Notes under the pieces: generated by a model
Databases searched by the model: none
The model's input: the letters and a program-made list of their open reading frames with translations, nothing else
Told to the model about the DNA's origin: nothing
DNA from: an uncultured Pelagibacteraceae bacterium
GTDB lineage: Bacteria; Pseudomonadota; Alphaproteobacteria; Pelagibacterales; Pelagibacteraceae
DNA: 32,282 nt
Reading direction: 5' to 3'
Assembly: GCA_902555665.1 (NCBI GenBank)
Contig: CACDTF010000012.1
Span: forward strand, 1-32,282
Made by a program: the position numbers and the translations under genes
Part shown: positions 16,157 to 26,091 of the stretch, piece by piece
How positions within the stretch are numbered: the first letter of the stretch is position 1
Layout: each line of letters opens with the position of its first letter

Positions 16157-17613
16157 TGTCAGATATAACTAAACAATCATTATCTGATTTAGTAGAAAAT
16201 ATAAAAAGTAAAAAACTTTCCTCGAGTGAAGTTACTAAAGCATTTGTTGAAAGATCAGAAAAATCAAAAGAATTAAATGCATATATAACTGAAGATTATA
16301 CAAATGCTTTAAATAAAGCAAAAAAGTTTGATGAAAAACCTAATCTTGATCTGAAATTGCCTGGCATTCCAATGGCTGTAAAAGATTTATTTTGTACAAG
16401 AGATTTAAAAACTACGGCGGGTAGTAAGATTTTAAATAATTTCGTTCCAACTTACGAGTCAACAGTTACACAAAATATTTGGAATGAAGGAGCTATCCTT
16501 ATGGGGAAATTAAATTGTGATGAATTTGCAATGGGCTCTTCTAATGAAACTAGTTTTTTTGGTAATGTACAAAACCCAATTGATAAGAATTTAGTTCCGG
16601 GAGGTTCTTCAGGTGGTTCGTCTTCTGCTGTAGCAGCTCAATTAACGCCAATAACTATTGGAACAGATACAGGTGGATCTATAAGACAGCCTGCTTCATT
16701 TACTGGAACTGTTGGATTAAAACCTACTTATGGTAGTTGCTCGAGATACGGTATTGTAGCATTTGCATCATCCCTAGATCAAGCTGGTCCAATGGCACAA
16801 AATGTTAAAGATTGTGCATTGTTACAGGAAGTTATTAGCACTTATGATGAAAAAGATTCTACTTCAATAGATTTTAAAAGAAACGAGTACAGCAAAGAAT
16901 TAACAAAAGATATTAAAGGTAAAAAAATAGGAATTCCCAAAGAATATAGAGTAGATGGAATGCCTAAAGAAATAGAAGACCTATGGAAAAAAGGTATTGA
17001 ATACGCAAAAGATTGTGGTGCTGAGATTATCGATATATCTCTACCTCATACTAATTATGCACTACCAACTTATTACATCGTAGCACCAGCAGAGGCTTCA
17101 TCTAATTTGGCCAGATACGACGGTGTTAAATATGGTTTTAGGGCAGAAGGGGAAAATCTTATTGATATGTATGAAAAAACAAGATCTGAAGGATTTGGTG
17201 CCGAAGTTCAAAGAAGAATAATGATTGGAACTTATGTTTTATCTTCAGGATATTATGATGCTTATTATCTTAAAGCACAAAAGGTGAGAAAACTTATTAA
17301 AAATGATTTTGATGATGCTTATAAAAAAGTTGATGCAATTCTAACTCCATCCACTCCAAGTTCTGCGTTTAAAATTGGTGAAAAAACAAATGATCCGGTC
17401 TCAATGTATTTAAATGATATTTTTACTGTTCCTGTAAATTTAGCAGGTTTACCTGGAATTTCTATACCTGCAGGTCATGATGCTAAAGGATATCCTTTAG
17501 GATTACAGATAATTGGTAAAGCTTTTGATGAACAAAATATTTTAAACATTGCATATGCTATGGAAGAAAAAATTAATTTTAAAAACAATATTACTGATTG
17601 GTGGATTAAGTGA
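16156..17613 (+). CDS. gatA: Asp-tRNA(Asn)/Glu-tRNA(Gln) amidotransferase subunit A
   Basis: GatA is the glutaminase of GatCAB: it releases ammonia that GatB uses to convert mischarged Glu-tRNA(Gln) or Asp-tRNA(Asn). The 485-residue protein is a full-length amidase-signature enzyme. The Ser-cisSer-Lys triad is Lys76 (PMAVKDLF), Ser151 ([13 protein letters not shown]) and Ser175 ([11 protein letters not shown]). The region [27 protein letters not shown] is also standard. It overlaps gatC by one base and gatB by four bases. This organisation implies balanced, translationally coupled subunit synthesis, and the complex indicates that the cell forms Gln-tRNA and/or Asn-tRNA by the indirect route. 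Confidence 0.98.
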   Translation: MSDITKQSLSDLVENIKSKKLSSSEVTKAFVERSEKSKELNAYITEDYTNALNKAKKFDEKPNLDLKLPGIPMAVKDLFCTRDLKTTAGSKILNNFVPTYESTVTQNIWNEGAILMGKLNCDEFAMGSSNETSFFGNVQNPIDKNLVPGGSSGGSSSAVAAQLTPITIGTDTGGSIRQPASFTGTVGLKPTYGSCSRYGIVAFASSLDQAGPMAQNVKDCALLQEVISTYDEKDSTSIDFKRNEYSKELTKDIKGKKIGIPKEYRVDGMPKEIEDLWKKGIEYAKDCGAEIIDISLPHTNYALPTYYIVAPAEASSNLARYDGVKYGFRAEGENLIDMYEKTRSEGFGAEVQRRIMIGTYVLSSGYYDAYYLKAQKVRKLIKNDFDDAYKKVDAILTPSTPSSAFKIGEKTNDPVSMYLNDIFTVPVNLAGLPGISIPAGHDAKGYPLGLQIIGKAFDEQNILNIAYAMEEKINFKNNITDWWIK

Positions 17614-19073
17614 GTAAGAACAAATCTGAATATCTAATTAATAGACATGACAATCAATATGAAGTTGTCATTGGTTTAGAAGTTCATGCACAAGTTACAT
17701 CGGAGTCAAAATTATTCTCAACATCAGCGACCAAATTTGGAGCTGAGCCAAATACGCAAGTAAGTTTAGTTGATGCAGCATTTCCAGGAATGTTGCCAGT
17801 AATAAACGAGTATTGCGTAAAACAAGCTATCAAAACAGGAATTGGTTTAAAAGCTAAAATCAATAAGAGATCTGTCTTTGATAGAAAAAATTATTTTTAT
17901 GCTGACTTGCCTCAAGGGTATCAAATCTCACAATTTAAAGATCCAATTGTAGGTGAGGGTAAAGTAATACTTGATATGCCAGATGGTCAAAAAGAGGTAG
18001 GTATAGAAAGATTACACTTGGAACAAGATGCAGGTAAAAGCATTCATGATTTAGATCCTAAAAATACTTTTGTTGATTTAAATAGATCAGGTGTGGCTTT
18101 AATGGAAATTGTAAGTAAACCCGACCTAAGGTCCCCAGATGAAGTAAATGCATATATTAAAAAATTAAGATCAATAATGAGATATTTAGGCACCTGTGAT
18201 GGAAACATGCAAGAAGGATCTTTAAGAGCCGATGTAAATGTATCTGTTAGAAAAAAAGGTTCAAAAGAGTTTGGAACCAGATGTGAGATTAAAAATGTTA
18301 ACTCAATAAAATTCATGCAGATGGCAATTGAATACGAAGCTAACAGACAAGTTGATTTAATTGAAGATGGTAAAACAATTGATCAAGAAACAAGACTTTT
18401 TGACACTAAAAAGAATGAAACTAGATCAATGAGATCAAAAGAGGATGCCCATGATTATAGATATTTTCCAGATCCAGACTTATTGCCATTAGAAGTTACA
18501 GAGGATTTTATTGAAAACTTAAAATCAGAAATTCCAGAGTTGCCAGATGAAAAGAAAAAAAGATTTATAGAAAAATTCAAATTATCACCTTACGAAGCTA
18601 ATATTTTAGTTTCGGATATAGAAACATCTAATTATTTTGAAAATGTAATTAAGAAATCAGATGTAAAACTTGCAACAAATTGGATAATTGGTGAGTTATT
18701 TGCAGCCCTTAACGAAAAGAACTTAGAAATCACTGAAAGCCCAATAAGTGCAGGCAACTTATCAAAATTAATTAATTTAATTAAAGATGGAACAATTTCT
18801 GGAAAAATTGCAAAAACGGTTTTCGAACAAATGATGAAAGGTGATAAAGATCCAAAAAAAATTGTTGAAGAAAAAGGTTTAAAACAAGAGAGTGATCCGA
18901 AAGCACTTGAGGCACTAATAGACAAAGTAATTGATGACAACAGAGATAAAGCTACTGAATATAAATCAGGTAAAGTTAAATTATTTGGTTTCTTTGTGGG
19001 TCAAGTTATGAAGGTTTCTGGGGGAAAAGCAAATCCTCAATTAGTTAATGAGATTTTAAAGAAAAAACTTTAG
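17610..19073 (+). CDS. gatB: Asp-tRNA(Asn)/Glu-tRNA(Gln) amidotransferase subunit B
   Basis: GatB binds the mischarged tRNA, activates the acyl group with ATP and amidates it with ammonia from GatA. The 487-residue protein has [12 protein letters not shown] (about 18-29), [30 protein letters not shown], and [12 protein letters not shown] near residue 290. The C-terminal helical GatB/YqeY domain (about 330-487) binds tRNA. The start is GTG at 17610, which overlaps the gatA stop as GTGA; the conserved EVHAQV block sits at the usual distance from it. The O-methyltransferase gene begins 5 bases after the stop and is probably on the same message. Confidence 0.97.
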   Translation: MSKNKSEYLINRHDNQYEVVIGLEVHAQVTSESKLFSTSATKFGAEPNTQVSLVDAAFPGMLPVINEYCVKQAIKTGIGLKAKINKRSVFDRKNYFYADLPQGYQISQFKDPIVGEGKVILDMPDGQKEVGIERLHLEQDAGKSIHDLDPKNTFVDLNRSGVALMEIVSKPDLRSPDEVNAYIKKLRSIMRYLGTCDGNMQEGSLRADVNVSVRKKGSKEFGTRCEIKNVNSIKFMQMAIEYEANRQVDLIEDGKTIDQETRLFDTKKNETRSMRSKEDAHDYRYFPDPDLLPLEVTEDFIENLKSEIPELPDEKKKRFIEKFKLSPYEANILVSDIETSNYFENVIKKSDVKLATNWIIGELFAALNEKNLEITESPISAGNLSKLINLIKDGTISGKIAKTVFEQMMKGDKDPKKIVEEKGLKQESDPKALEALIDKVIDDNRDKATEYKSGKVKLFGFFVGQVMKVSGGKANPQLVNEILKKKL

Positions 19074-19078
19074 GACTT

Positions 19079-19729
19079 ATGGGTTCAGACCTAAAAATAA
19101 CTAAAGAACTTCAAGATTACATATTAAGTCATGGATTTAATCTGCATCCAGTTCAAAAAGAAATAATTAATTATAACACTTCTCTTGGTGATATCAAAAG
19201 AATGCAAATATCAATTTCACAAAGTCAATTTCTGCATTTAATTATAAAAATTTCAAATATCAAAAAGGTTTTAGAGATAGGTACATTTACAGGATTAAGC
19301 ACGCTATCTATGGCGTTGGCATTATCTGATGACGGTAAAATAATTGCTTTAGATAAAAATGAGGAAACCAATAAAGTTGCAATAGATTTTTTTAAAAAAG
19401 CTAATCAAGATCATAAAATAAAAACATTAATTAAACCTGCTTTAGAAAGTTTAGACGAAATTAAAAATGAAAAGTTTGATTTAGTTTTTATTGATGCTGA
19501 TAAAATGAATTATATTGAATACTATGAACGTTCTTTACAATTATTGAACCAAAATGGTCTAATAATCATTGACAATGTTTTGTGGTATGGAGAAGTTGTT
19601 AATGAAAACAATAATGACAAATTTACCAAAAATATTAAAGAGTTTAATAGTCATATCTCAGAGGATACAAGGGTCGAAAAATTAATAATTCCTCTTGGAG
19701 ATGGGATGACCGTTTGTAGAAAATTATAA
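19079..19729 (+). CDS. SAM-dependent O-methyltransferase (caffeoyl-CoA/catechol type)
   Basis: This 216-residue protein belongs to the metal-dependent O-methyltransferase family (Methyltransf_3; plant caffeoyl-CoA and bacterial catechol-type enzymes). The SAM-binding motif VLEIGTFTGLST is at residues 64-75. The divalent-metal ligands of the family are matched by Asp139 in FIDADK and Asp165-Asn166 in IIDNVLW, so it is likely active. The natural substrate is unknown: bacterial members methylate small catechols, and some act on tRNA 5-hydroxyuridine (the TrmR type). The last point is interesting because the next gene, overlapping by one base, is trhO, which makes 5-hydroxyuridine in tRNA. A TrmR-like role (methylating ho5U34 to mo5U34) is therefore a reasonable inference but is not proven here. 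Confidence 0.85.
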   Translation: MGSDLKITKELQDYILSHGFNLHPVQKEIINYNTSLGDIKRMQISISQSQFLHLIIKISNIKKVLEIGTFTGLSTLSMALALSDDGKIIALDKNEETNKVAIDFFKKANQDHKIKTLIKPALESLDEIKNEKFDLVFIDADKMNYIEYYERSLQLLNQNGLIIIDNVLWYGEVVNENNNDKFTKNIKEFNSHISEDTRVEKLIIPLGDGMTVCRKL

Positions 19730-20634
19730 TGTTTGAAGTAGTTGGCTTTTATAAATTTGTTAAAATTTCTTATCTAAAGAAAAATCAAAAAGTTTTATTA
19801 GAAACTTTAAAAAAGAAAAACATTAGAGGAACGATAATTATCTCCAAAGAAGGTGTAAATGGAACTATATCTGGTAAAGCTGCAGACATTAAATTCATAA
19901 TTAACAATTTAAAAAGAACTCTTAAATTTAAAGAATTTAACACTAGCAATGTATCTAAAAGCGCATTTCAACCATTTCATAAACCTAAAGTAAAAATCAA
20001 AAACGAGGTTGTTCCTATGAACTTAATTTTAAATAAAAGAATAAAGAAAAAAGATAGTCATGTAGATCCAATCAAATGGAATAAGCTGATTAAAGAAAAA
20101 GATACTGTTCTTATAGATGCGAGAAAACCATTTGAATACGATGTTGGAACTTTTAAGGGAGCAATCAATCCTGATGTTGATAACTTTAGAGATTTTCCAA
20201 AATATCTAAAAAAATTAAAAAAAAATCAACCTATAGCTATGTTTTGTACTGGTGGAATTCGTTGTGAAAAGGCATCTGTATATTTGGAAAAAAAAGGTTT
20301 TAATAACATTTATCAGTTAAATGGTGGAATTTTAAATTATCTGAAAAAAACTAATAAGAAAAAAAGTTTATGGAAAGGTGAATGTTTTGTTTTTGATAAC
20401 AGAATTAGTTTAAAACATGGTCTAAAAGTTGGTTCTTACTCGATCTGCAGTGGTTGTAGGAAGCCTATTTCTCTTAAGGATAAAAAATCAAAAAAATATG
20501 AAGAGGGCGTTTCATGTCCAAATTGTCACGATAATCTAACAGATAATCAAAAATCAAGATTTAGAATGAGACAGAAACAAATTAATCTTGCTAAAGAAGC
20601 AGGAAAAAGACATATCTTCCAAAAAGAGTATTAA
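19729..20634 (+). CDS. trhO: tRNA uridine(34) hydroxylase (rhodanese-domain TrhO/YceA)
   Basis: TrhO uses oxygen to hydroxylate the wobble uridine of a tRNA subset to 5-hydroxyuridine. The 301-residue protein begins with the N-terminal UPF0176 domain (VVGFYKFVKI, and KEGVNGTISG at about 40-49). It continues with the rhodanese domain, containing IDARKPFEYDVGTF and the loop FCTGGIRCEKAS (Cys173 and Cys179). The C-terminal domain has a CSGCRKP...CPNCH cysteine set that may bind zinc. Length and motif order match E. coli YceA-type proteins. The TAATG junction with the upstream O-methyltransferase implies coupled expression, and the two could act in successive steps of wobble modification. Confidence 0.93.
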   Translation: MFEVVGFYKFVKISYLKKNQKVLLETLKKKNIRGTIIISKEGVNGTISGKAADIKFIINNLKRTLKFKEFNTSNVSKSAFQPFHKPKVKIKNEVVPMNLILNKRIKKKDSHVDPIKWNKLIKEKDTVLIDARKPFEYDVGTFKGAINPDVDNFRDFPKYLKKLKKNQPIAMFCTGGIRCEKASVYLEKKGFNNIYQLNGGILNYLKKTNKKKSLWKGECFVFDNRISLKHGLKVGSYSICSGCRKPISLKDKKSKKYEEGVSCPNCHDNLTDNQKSRFRMRQKQINLAKEAGKRHIFQKEY

Positions 20635-20648
20635 CAAATCTTAAATTA

Positions 20649-21986
20649 ATGAATTTATTAAAAGATGAAGTTTCGTTGTTAGTAAGAAAACTTGCTGTAC
20701 CAGCAAGTGTAGGAACCTTATTCCAAACACTTTACACAATCGTAGATACTTTTTATGCAGGAAAAATATCGCCAGAAGCCTTATCTGCTTTGAGCAAGTC
20801 TTTTCCGATATATTTTTTGATAATTGCGACATCTATTGGAGTTACCGTAGCGGGTACATCACTGGTTGGCAGCAGTATCGGAGAAAAAAACGAAAAAAAT
20901 GTTTTAAGTTATTTTGGAAATGTAATCATTTATTCGATTTTAATCTCGATAGTTGTATCATTTTTAGGATTTGTTTTTGGAGAAAAGATATTCTTATTAA
21001 TGAATTCTTCTCAAGAAGTAACAATTCTTGGACTCGAATATATAAATGTAATTTTTTTAGGTACGATATTATTTATTTTAGTAGTAGCATTAAATTCATT
21101 CTTACACGCAGAAGGAGATACTAAAACTTACAGAAATGTTTTAATATTTTCTTTTTTCTTAAATATTATTTTAAATCCAATTTTTATTTTTGGTTTTTTA
21201 TTTATACCACCATTAGGAATAACTGGTATTGGGATAGCAACTTTAATTGCTCAATTTGTATCTTTGTTGGTTATTCTGATAAAAATAATAAATAATCAAA
21301 GAATTAAACAAATAACTTTAGACCATTTCAAAGCTAAATTTTTTTTCTTAAAAAATATTTTTTTTCAATCAATGCCAATCACAATTGCCATATTAGGATA
21401 TTCTATTGCCGCAACAGTTGTTTTTACATATGTTGGATTATTTGGTGAATATGCTGTAGCAGGGTATGGATCTGCCACAAGAATCGAGCAAGTAGTTTTG
21501 TTACCAATATTAGGAATTAATACAGCAATAATTTCTATAATAGCGCAAAATATTGGAGCAAAATATTACGATAGAGTGGAGCAATCCTATTTCACCTCAA
21601 TAAAATACGGTCTATTTATAATGTTAATTGCTGGTGTAGTTATTTTTATAAGTGCTGACATTGTTCCTAAATTCTTTTCTTCAAATCCAGATGTAATTAT
21701 GCATGGCTCGATGTACCTTAAGATTTCTGCATTTATTTTACCTGCTTATCCAATATTTTTCTTATCAAATGGATTCTTTATGGCTTTAAAAAAATCTGAA
21801 AAAGCCATGGTTAATAATATTGCCAGAAATGTGATAGTACCAGTTTTATCCTTTTATATTGCAAAGTATTTAAACGCAGATTTTAAAACTTTTTTTTATA
21901 TTTGGGCTATCTTTCAATGGTTGATATCATTGATATTATTATTTTATGTTAAATATTATATTAAACATAAATTGGCTAATGTTTAA
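20649..21986 (+). CDS. MATE-family efflux transporter
   Basis: This 445-residue integral membrane protein belongs to the MATE (multi-antimicrobial and toxin extrusion) family, Na+- or H+-coupled exporters of cationic compounds. About twelve hydrophobic segments are visible in two similar halves. The first half has VPASVGTLFQTLYTIVDTFYAGKIS, where the VDTFYAG stretch is the family signature around transmembrane helices 1-2. The second half has FFQSMPITIAILGY, GYGSATRIEQVVLLPILGIN and ISIIAQNIGAKYYDR, the matching signature. The substrate cannot be read from the sequence. The gene starts 15 bases after trhO and is followed 13 bases later by the thermonuclease-like gene, so all may be cotranscribed. 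Confidence 0.92.
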   Translation: MNLLKDEVSLLVRKLAVPASVGTLFQTLYTIVDTFYAGKISPEALSALSKSFPIYFLIIATSIGVTVAGTSLVGSSIGEKNEKNVLSYFGNVIIYSILISIVVSFLGFVFGEKIFLLMNSSQEVTILGLEYINVIFLGTILFILVVALNSFLHAEGDTKTYRNVLIFSFFLNIILNPIFIFGFLFIPPLGITGIGIATLIAQFVSLLVILIKIINNQRIKQITLDHFKAKFFFLKNIFFQSMPITIAILGYSIAATVVFTYVGLFGEYAVAGYGSATRIEQVVLLPILGINTAIISIIAQNIGAKYYDRVEQSYFTSIKYGLFIMLIAGVVIFISADIVPKFFSSNPDVIMHGSMYLKISAFILPAYPIFFLSNGFFMALKKSEKAMVNNIARNVIVPVLSFYIAKYLNADFKTFFYIWAIFQWLISLILLFYVKYYIKHKLANV

Positions 21987-21998
21987 TAATTTTTAAAT

Positions 21999-22526
21999 AT
22001 GTTTTTTACAAAGAGGAAAGCGATAATTTTAATTATAATCTGTTCGATATTTTTTATTCTCACATATAACGATGTTAAGTCTGAAGAGATAAAAGAAATT
22101 TCTGGAAATGCTCAAATTATTGATGGTGATACAATAAAAATAAATTCAAAAAAAATAAGATTGCATGGAATTGATGCACCTGAATTCAATCAAAAGTGTA
22201 AAAAACCATATTTAACAATAATTTTTTTTACTTTTACTAAAGATTATCCATGTGGAAAAATTTCAACTCAAAAATTACAAAAAAAAATAAATAACAAAGT
22301 AATAACTTGTAAAATTTTGGATATTGACAGATATAAAAGACTAATTGGTGAGTGCTATAAAAGAAATTTAAATCTGAATTCTTGGTTAGTTTCGAATGGT
22401 TATGCAGTTGCTTATAGAAAATACTCAAAAAAATATATATCAAACGAAATTAATGCTAAAAATGAAAAAAAAGGCCTTTGGCAAGGTAAATTTGAAATGC
22501 CATGGGACTTTAGAAGAAAAAAATAA
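21999..22526 (+). CDS. Exported thermonuclease-like (SNase-fold) nuclease
   Basis: This 175-residue protein has an N-terminal signal or anchor segment (residues 8-22, IILIIICSIFFILTY after a basic start) followed by a staphylococcal-nuclease OB fold. Catalytic features are present: IDGDTI (Asp42/Asp44), Arg54 in IRLHGIDAPEF with Glu62, and the late DIDRYKRLIGEC with Arg111/Arg114. The C-terminal part GLWQGKFEMPWDFRR is typical of SNase-family proteins in Proteobacteria. It is probably exported and could degrade nucleic acid in the periplasm, or it may be a membrane-tethered nuclease. Four cysteines in the mature part (Cys67, 85, 104, 119) would allow disulfides. Its stop lies 2 bases from the end of convergent soxG. 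Confidence 0.87.
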   Translation: MFFTKRKAIILIIICSIFFILTYNDVKSEEIKEISGNAQIIDGDTIKINSKKIRLHGIDAPEFNQKCKKPYLTIIFFTFTKDYPCGKISTQKLQKKINNKVITCKILDIDRYKRLIGECYKRNLNLNSWLVSNGYAVAYRKYSKKYISNEINAKNEKKGLWQGKFEMPWDFRRKK

Positions 22527-22528
22527 GT

Positions 22529-23092
22529 TTATAATCTTGAAGCACAGTCTTCAATCCATGAACAAAGATGTTCAGCAAAAGATCTTCTAACAAACAGATT
22601 TAAAATATTTTCATCTTTATGGTGCAGAATTACATCTACATGATTTAAAACAGTCTGAGTTGTTGATCCTTTTTTTTCTTTAAATTCATTAAAATTAAAG
22701 GGAGATCCTGCTGAAAAGATTTCATAGACATTTTCACCTTTAAGTTCTAATTGAACAAATTGATCTGTTACATCTATAACAGCACCTAAATTTGTTTTTG
22801 AAATACTATTAAATAACATTTCATATAGATCGGATTTATTAGTGTCTTTACTTGCTAGCTCATTTGAGATTATCATCCATTCGTCTGGACTAAGCCATAT
22901 TGCTGTTAATTTATCACTCGTTGTTGAAGTGTTTGCTTCTGTAGGCAAGATCATATTAAGATTTTTACCAACATTTGTTAAAAATTCTCTTTTTTTACCT
23001 CTCAAATTAATTTTTATTACTGGAGAGATTTCCTTTACAGAAATACTTTCTTGCTTAATTTCATTTTTAATAACTGAATTATAGTTAAGCAT
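22529..23092 (-). CDS. soxG: Sarcosine oxidase subunit gamma
   Basis: This is the gamma subunit of heterotetrameric sarcosine oxidase, which has the fold of a small folate-binding-type domain and stabilises the complex. The 187-residue product has the family pattern NMILPTEANTSTT, AIWLSPDEWMII, GAVIDVTDQFVQLELKG and a C-terminal DVILHHKDENILNLFVRRSFAEHL. Sequence conservation in this subunit is always low, so the call also rests on position: its ATG at 23092 overlaps the soxA stop by 8 bases. It is the last gene of the soxB-soxD-soxA-soxG operon. No formate-handling gene (such as purU or folD) follows. Confidence 0.9.
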   Translation of the reverse strand: MLNYNSVIKNEIKQESISVKEISPVIKINLRGKKREFLTNVGKNLNMILPTEANTSTTSDKLTAIWLSPDEWMIISNELASKDTNKSDLYEMLFNSISKTNLGAVIDVTDQFVQLELKGENVYEIFSAGSPFNFNEFKEKKGSTTQTVLNHVDVILHHKDENILNLFVRRSFAEHLCSWIEDCASRL

Positions 23093-26090
23093 TTAACCTC
23101 TCATTTTTCTCATCGTAAAATACTGGTTTCGCAACAGTGACATTAATATTTTTATTTTCCATGGGCACAAAAAGTTTTTTTCCCATCATATCTTTTCCAC
23201 CTCTAACTACTGCTAGTGCTATTGATTTCTTTAGGTTTGGACTGAAATAACTTGAAGTTACATGTCCAAGCATTTCTAATGGACTTTGATTTAACTCAGA
23301 AACTATTTGTGCTCCTTCTTCTAAAACAATATTTGGATCATCAGTTAATAAACCTACCAATTGCTTTCTATCTCTTCTCATTGTATCAGATCTATAAAGA
23401 GATCTTTTTCCTATGAAATCGTATTTCTTCTTGCTTACTATCCAATCCATTTGAAGATCGATAGGAGTCATTGTTCCATCTGTATCTTGACCAACAATAA
23501 TAAAACCTTTTTCTGCTCTTAATAAGTGCATTGTCTCAGTCCCATAAGGAGTAATGTTAAACTCTTTACCTGCATCTATACACTTTTCCCATAAATCTTT
23601 TCCATAACTTGCTTGGACATTTATTTCGTAGCTGTGTTCTCCAGTAAAACTAATTCTCATTATTCTGCATTGAATATTGCCAATTTTCGATTCTTTGAAT
23701 GACATGTGCGGAAAGTTTTCATCTGATAAATCTAAATCAGGAATTATTTTTTTTAGAATTTTTTTACTATTAGGTCCGCATAAACTCGCTGTAGCATAAT
23801 GATCTGTTACAGAAGTTAAATAAACATCAAGCTCAGGCCATTCTGTTTGAAGATAGTCTTCAAGTTTACCTAAAACATTTGCTGCTCCACCAGTTGTTGT
23901 GGTCATGATGTAATGATTTTCACCTAATCTTGTTGTAACTCCATCATCATAAACCATACCATCCTCATTTAGCATTAGGCCATATCTACATTTCCCTATA
24001 GCTAATTTTGACCAAGCATTTGTATAAACTCTATTTAAGAATTCAGAAGCATCACTTCCTTGAATATCAATTTTACCAAGAGTAGAGGCATCTAGTATAC
24101 CAGCACTTTCTCTAGCAGCTTTACTTTCTCTTTGAACTGCTTGATGTATAGTTTCCTCATTAATTGGGTAGTACCAAGCTCTCTTCCATTGTCCGACATT
24201 TTCAAATTCAGCTTTATTTTCAACATGCCAATCATTCATTGGCGTTCGTCTAAAAATATCAAAAAACTTTCCTACATTTCGACCTACAATAGTTCCAAAT
24301 GTTAATGGTGTGTAAGGAGGTCTAAATGTAGTAGTTCCTAATTCTCCCATTTTAACGCCGGCAGTATCTGCAATTATTCCTAATGCATGCATATTTCCTA
24401 GTTTACCTTGATCAGTTCCCATTCCGGTAGTCGTGTATCTTTTTACATGCTCGATAGATCTAAAACCTTCTCTTAATGCTAATTTGATATCTTTAGCAGT
24501 TGCATCGTTTTGATAATCTACAAATGGTTTAGTTTTTCCCAAAGGTTTATCAGAAGGAAGCAACCAAATATTTCTTTTTGAATTTTCCTTATCAATCTCA
24601 ACGTTGATATTTTCTAAATCTGTTTCTTTAATATTTAAGTTATCTTTAAGCTTTTGATTTAAATTTTTAATAATTTCATCAATTTTAAAATCTCCACCAC
24701 AAGATCCTACACTTATCTGTTCAGATGTATTTTGATTTGGTAAGAAAGCTTTTTTTTCTTCATCAAACTTCAGTTTACTACCTGATTGTGTATACAAATG
24801 TACAGCAGGTGTCCAACCACCTGCAACTCCTAAACAATCACATGAAATAGAAATTTTACTTCCAGTAACTGAAGTACCATCATTAGATAGCTTCATTATA
24901 GAAACACTATTTAGTCTTTTATAACCAGTTGTATCAACAATTGTATGTGACCAGTAAACTTTAATACCAGCTTCTTTAACTTTTTTAACAATTTTACTTT
25001 CAGATCTCTCTCTAATATCAATTATTGCTTCAACATTGATACCCTTGTTGTATAGTGACATAGCACTTTCATATGCACTATCATTATTAGTAAAAAATAT
25101 ATTTTTATTACCACAAGCAACTCCATAAAATTCACTGTATTTTTTAACAGCAGATGAAAGCATTATTCCTGGTCTATCATTATTATTAAATATCAAAGGT
25201 CTTTCTAAAGCACCTGTGGCCAAAATAACTTTCTTAGCTCTAATTTTCAGAAGTCTTTGTCTGATTTTATTTGTTTTATCTTTTGTCTCTAAATGATCAG
25301 TAAGATTTTCTCTAGCCAAAAGATAATTATATTGATGATAAGCAGCTACACTTGTTCTAGTTTTTATCTCAAGATTTTTAACATTTTTAAGCTCCTCTAT
25401 TTCTTTTTTTAACCACTCTGAAGGGGCTTTGTTATCAATTTTATTAAATTCATTATTTTCATAAATAGTTGATCCACCAAGTTCATTTTTTTCATCAACC
25501 AACAAAGTTTTAAAATTATTTTTAGCTGCATTTTTTGCTGCTAATATTCCAGATATACCTGCACCTACAACCAATACATCACAGTGAATATTTCGGTGGT
25601 CATAAATGTCAGGATCATTTGCTGTTGGTGATTTTCCTAAACCGGCTGAGTGTCTTATGAAAAATTCATATTTCTCCCAGAAACTAGCAGGCCACATAAA
25701 TGTTTTATAATAAAAACCTGCTGGAAAAAAAGGGGAGAGAAAATTGTTTATTCCACCAATATCAAATTCTACACTTGGCCAACAATTTTGACTCGATGCC
25801 TCTAAACCCTCATAAATCTCGACTTCTGTTGCTCTAACATTAGGTTCTGTTCTGTTTGTACCAGGATTTACTTGAACTATAGCATTTGGTTCTTCAGAAC
25901 CAGACGTCATAATTCCTCTTGGTCTATGATATTTAAAACTTCTTCCAACTAAATGAACATCGTTTGCAAGTAATGCTGAGGCTAAAGTATCTCCTTTAAA
26001 TCCATGGTAAGTTTTGCCATTAAATTTAAAGGAAATTCTATTAGTTTCATCAATGTACTCACTGGATTTTACTCTTAAGTTTTTAGTCAT
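23085..26090 (-). CDS. soxA: Sarcosine oxidase subunit alpha
   Basis: This is the large subunit of heterotetrameric sarcosine oxidase. It binds NAD+ and carries the folate site where the sarcosine methyl group is passed on as 5,10-methylene-THF. From the ATG at 26090 the protein has 1001 residues. Its parts are an N-terminal 2Fe-2S-ferredoxin-like domain without cysteines (about 1-100; FKYHRPRGIMTSGSEEPNA), a dinucleotide-binding domain starting with DVLVVGAGISGILAAKNA, a SoxA-type VGSCGGDFKI segment, and a GcvT-like C-terminal half (KIDIQGSDASEFLNRVYTN; ending with the LGHVTSSYFSPNLKKSIALA block). A GTG at 26114 would add 8 residues and overlap soxD; the ATG one base after the soxD stop is the better start. 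The sox name here means sarcosine oxidase, not sulfur oxidation. Confidence 0.95.
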   Translation of the reverse strand: MTKNLRVKSSEYIDETNRISFKFNGKTYHGFKGDTLASALLANDVHLVGRSFKYHRPRGIMTSGSEEPNAIVQVNPGTNRTEPNVRATEVEIYEGLEASSQNCWPSVEFDIGGINNFLSPFFPAGFYYKTFMWPASFWEKYEFFIRHSAGLGKSPTANDPDIYDHRNIHCDVLVVGAGISGILAAKNAAKNNFKTLLVDEKNELGGSTIYENNEFNKIDNKAPSEWLKKEIEELKNVKNLEIKTRTSVAAYHQYNYLLARENLTDHLETKDKTNKIRQRLLKIRAKKVILATGALERPLIFNNNDRPGIMLSSAVKKYSEFYGVACGNKNIFFTNNDSAYESAMSLYNKGINVEAIIDIRERSESKIVKKVKEAGIKVYWSHTIVDTTGYKRLNSVSIMKLSNDGTSVTGSKISISCDCLGVAGGWTPAVHLYTQSGSKLKFDEEKKAFLPNQNTSEQISVGSCGGDFKIDEIIKNLNQKLKDNLNIKETDLENINVEIDKENSKRNIWLLPSDKPLGKTKPFVDYQNDATAKDIKLALREGFRSIEHVKRYTTTGMGTDQGKLGNMHALGIIADTAGVKMGELGTTTFRPPYTPLTFGTIVGRNVGKFFDIFRRTPMNDWHVENKAEFENVGQWKRAWYYPINEETIHQAVQRESKAARESAGILDASTLGKIDIQGSDASEFLNRVYTNAWSKLAIGKCRYGLMLNEDGMVYDDGVTTRLGENHYIMTTTTGGAANVLGKLEDYLQTEWPELDVYLTSVTDHYATASLCGPNSKKILKKIIPDLDLSDENFPHMSFKESKIGNIQCRIMRISFTGEHSYEINVQASYGKDLWEKCIDAGKEFNITPYGTETMHLLRAEKGFIIVGQDTDGTMTPIDLQMDWIVSKKKYDFIGKRSLYRSDTMRRDRKQLVGLLTDDPNIVLEEGAQIVSELNQSPLEMLGHVTSSYFSPNLKKSIALAVVRGGKDMMGKKLFVPMENKNINVTVAKPVFYDEKNERLNA

Positions 26091-26091
26091 T

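Noticed and set aside
18632..18940. Antisense open frame within gatB (102 codons), and similar ones at 18044-18316, 5516-5764 and 14059-14337
   Set aside because: Shadow frames of conserved genes; their composition mirrors the codons of the sense gene, and they have no start context or motif.
20649..22526. MATE exporter plus exported nuclease as a defence or toxin-export module
   Set aside because: Both are common stand-alone families; base composition and spacing match the neighbours and there is no toxin, immunity or effector-like gene beside them.
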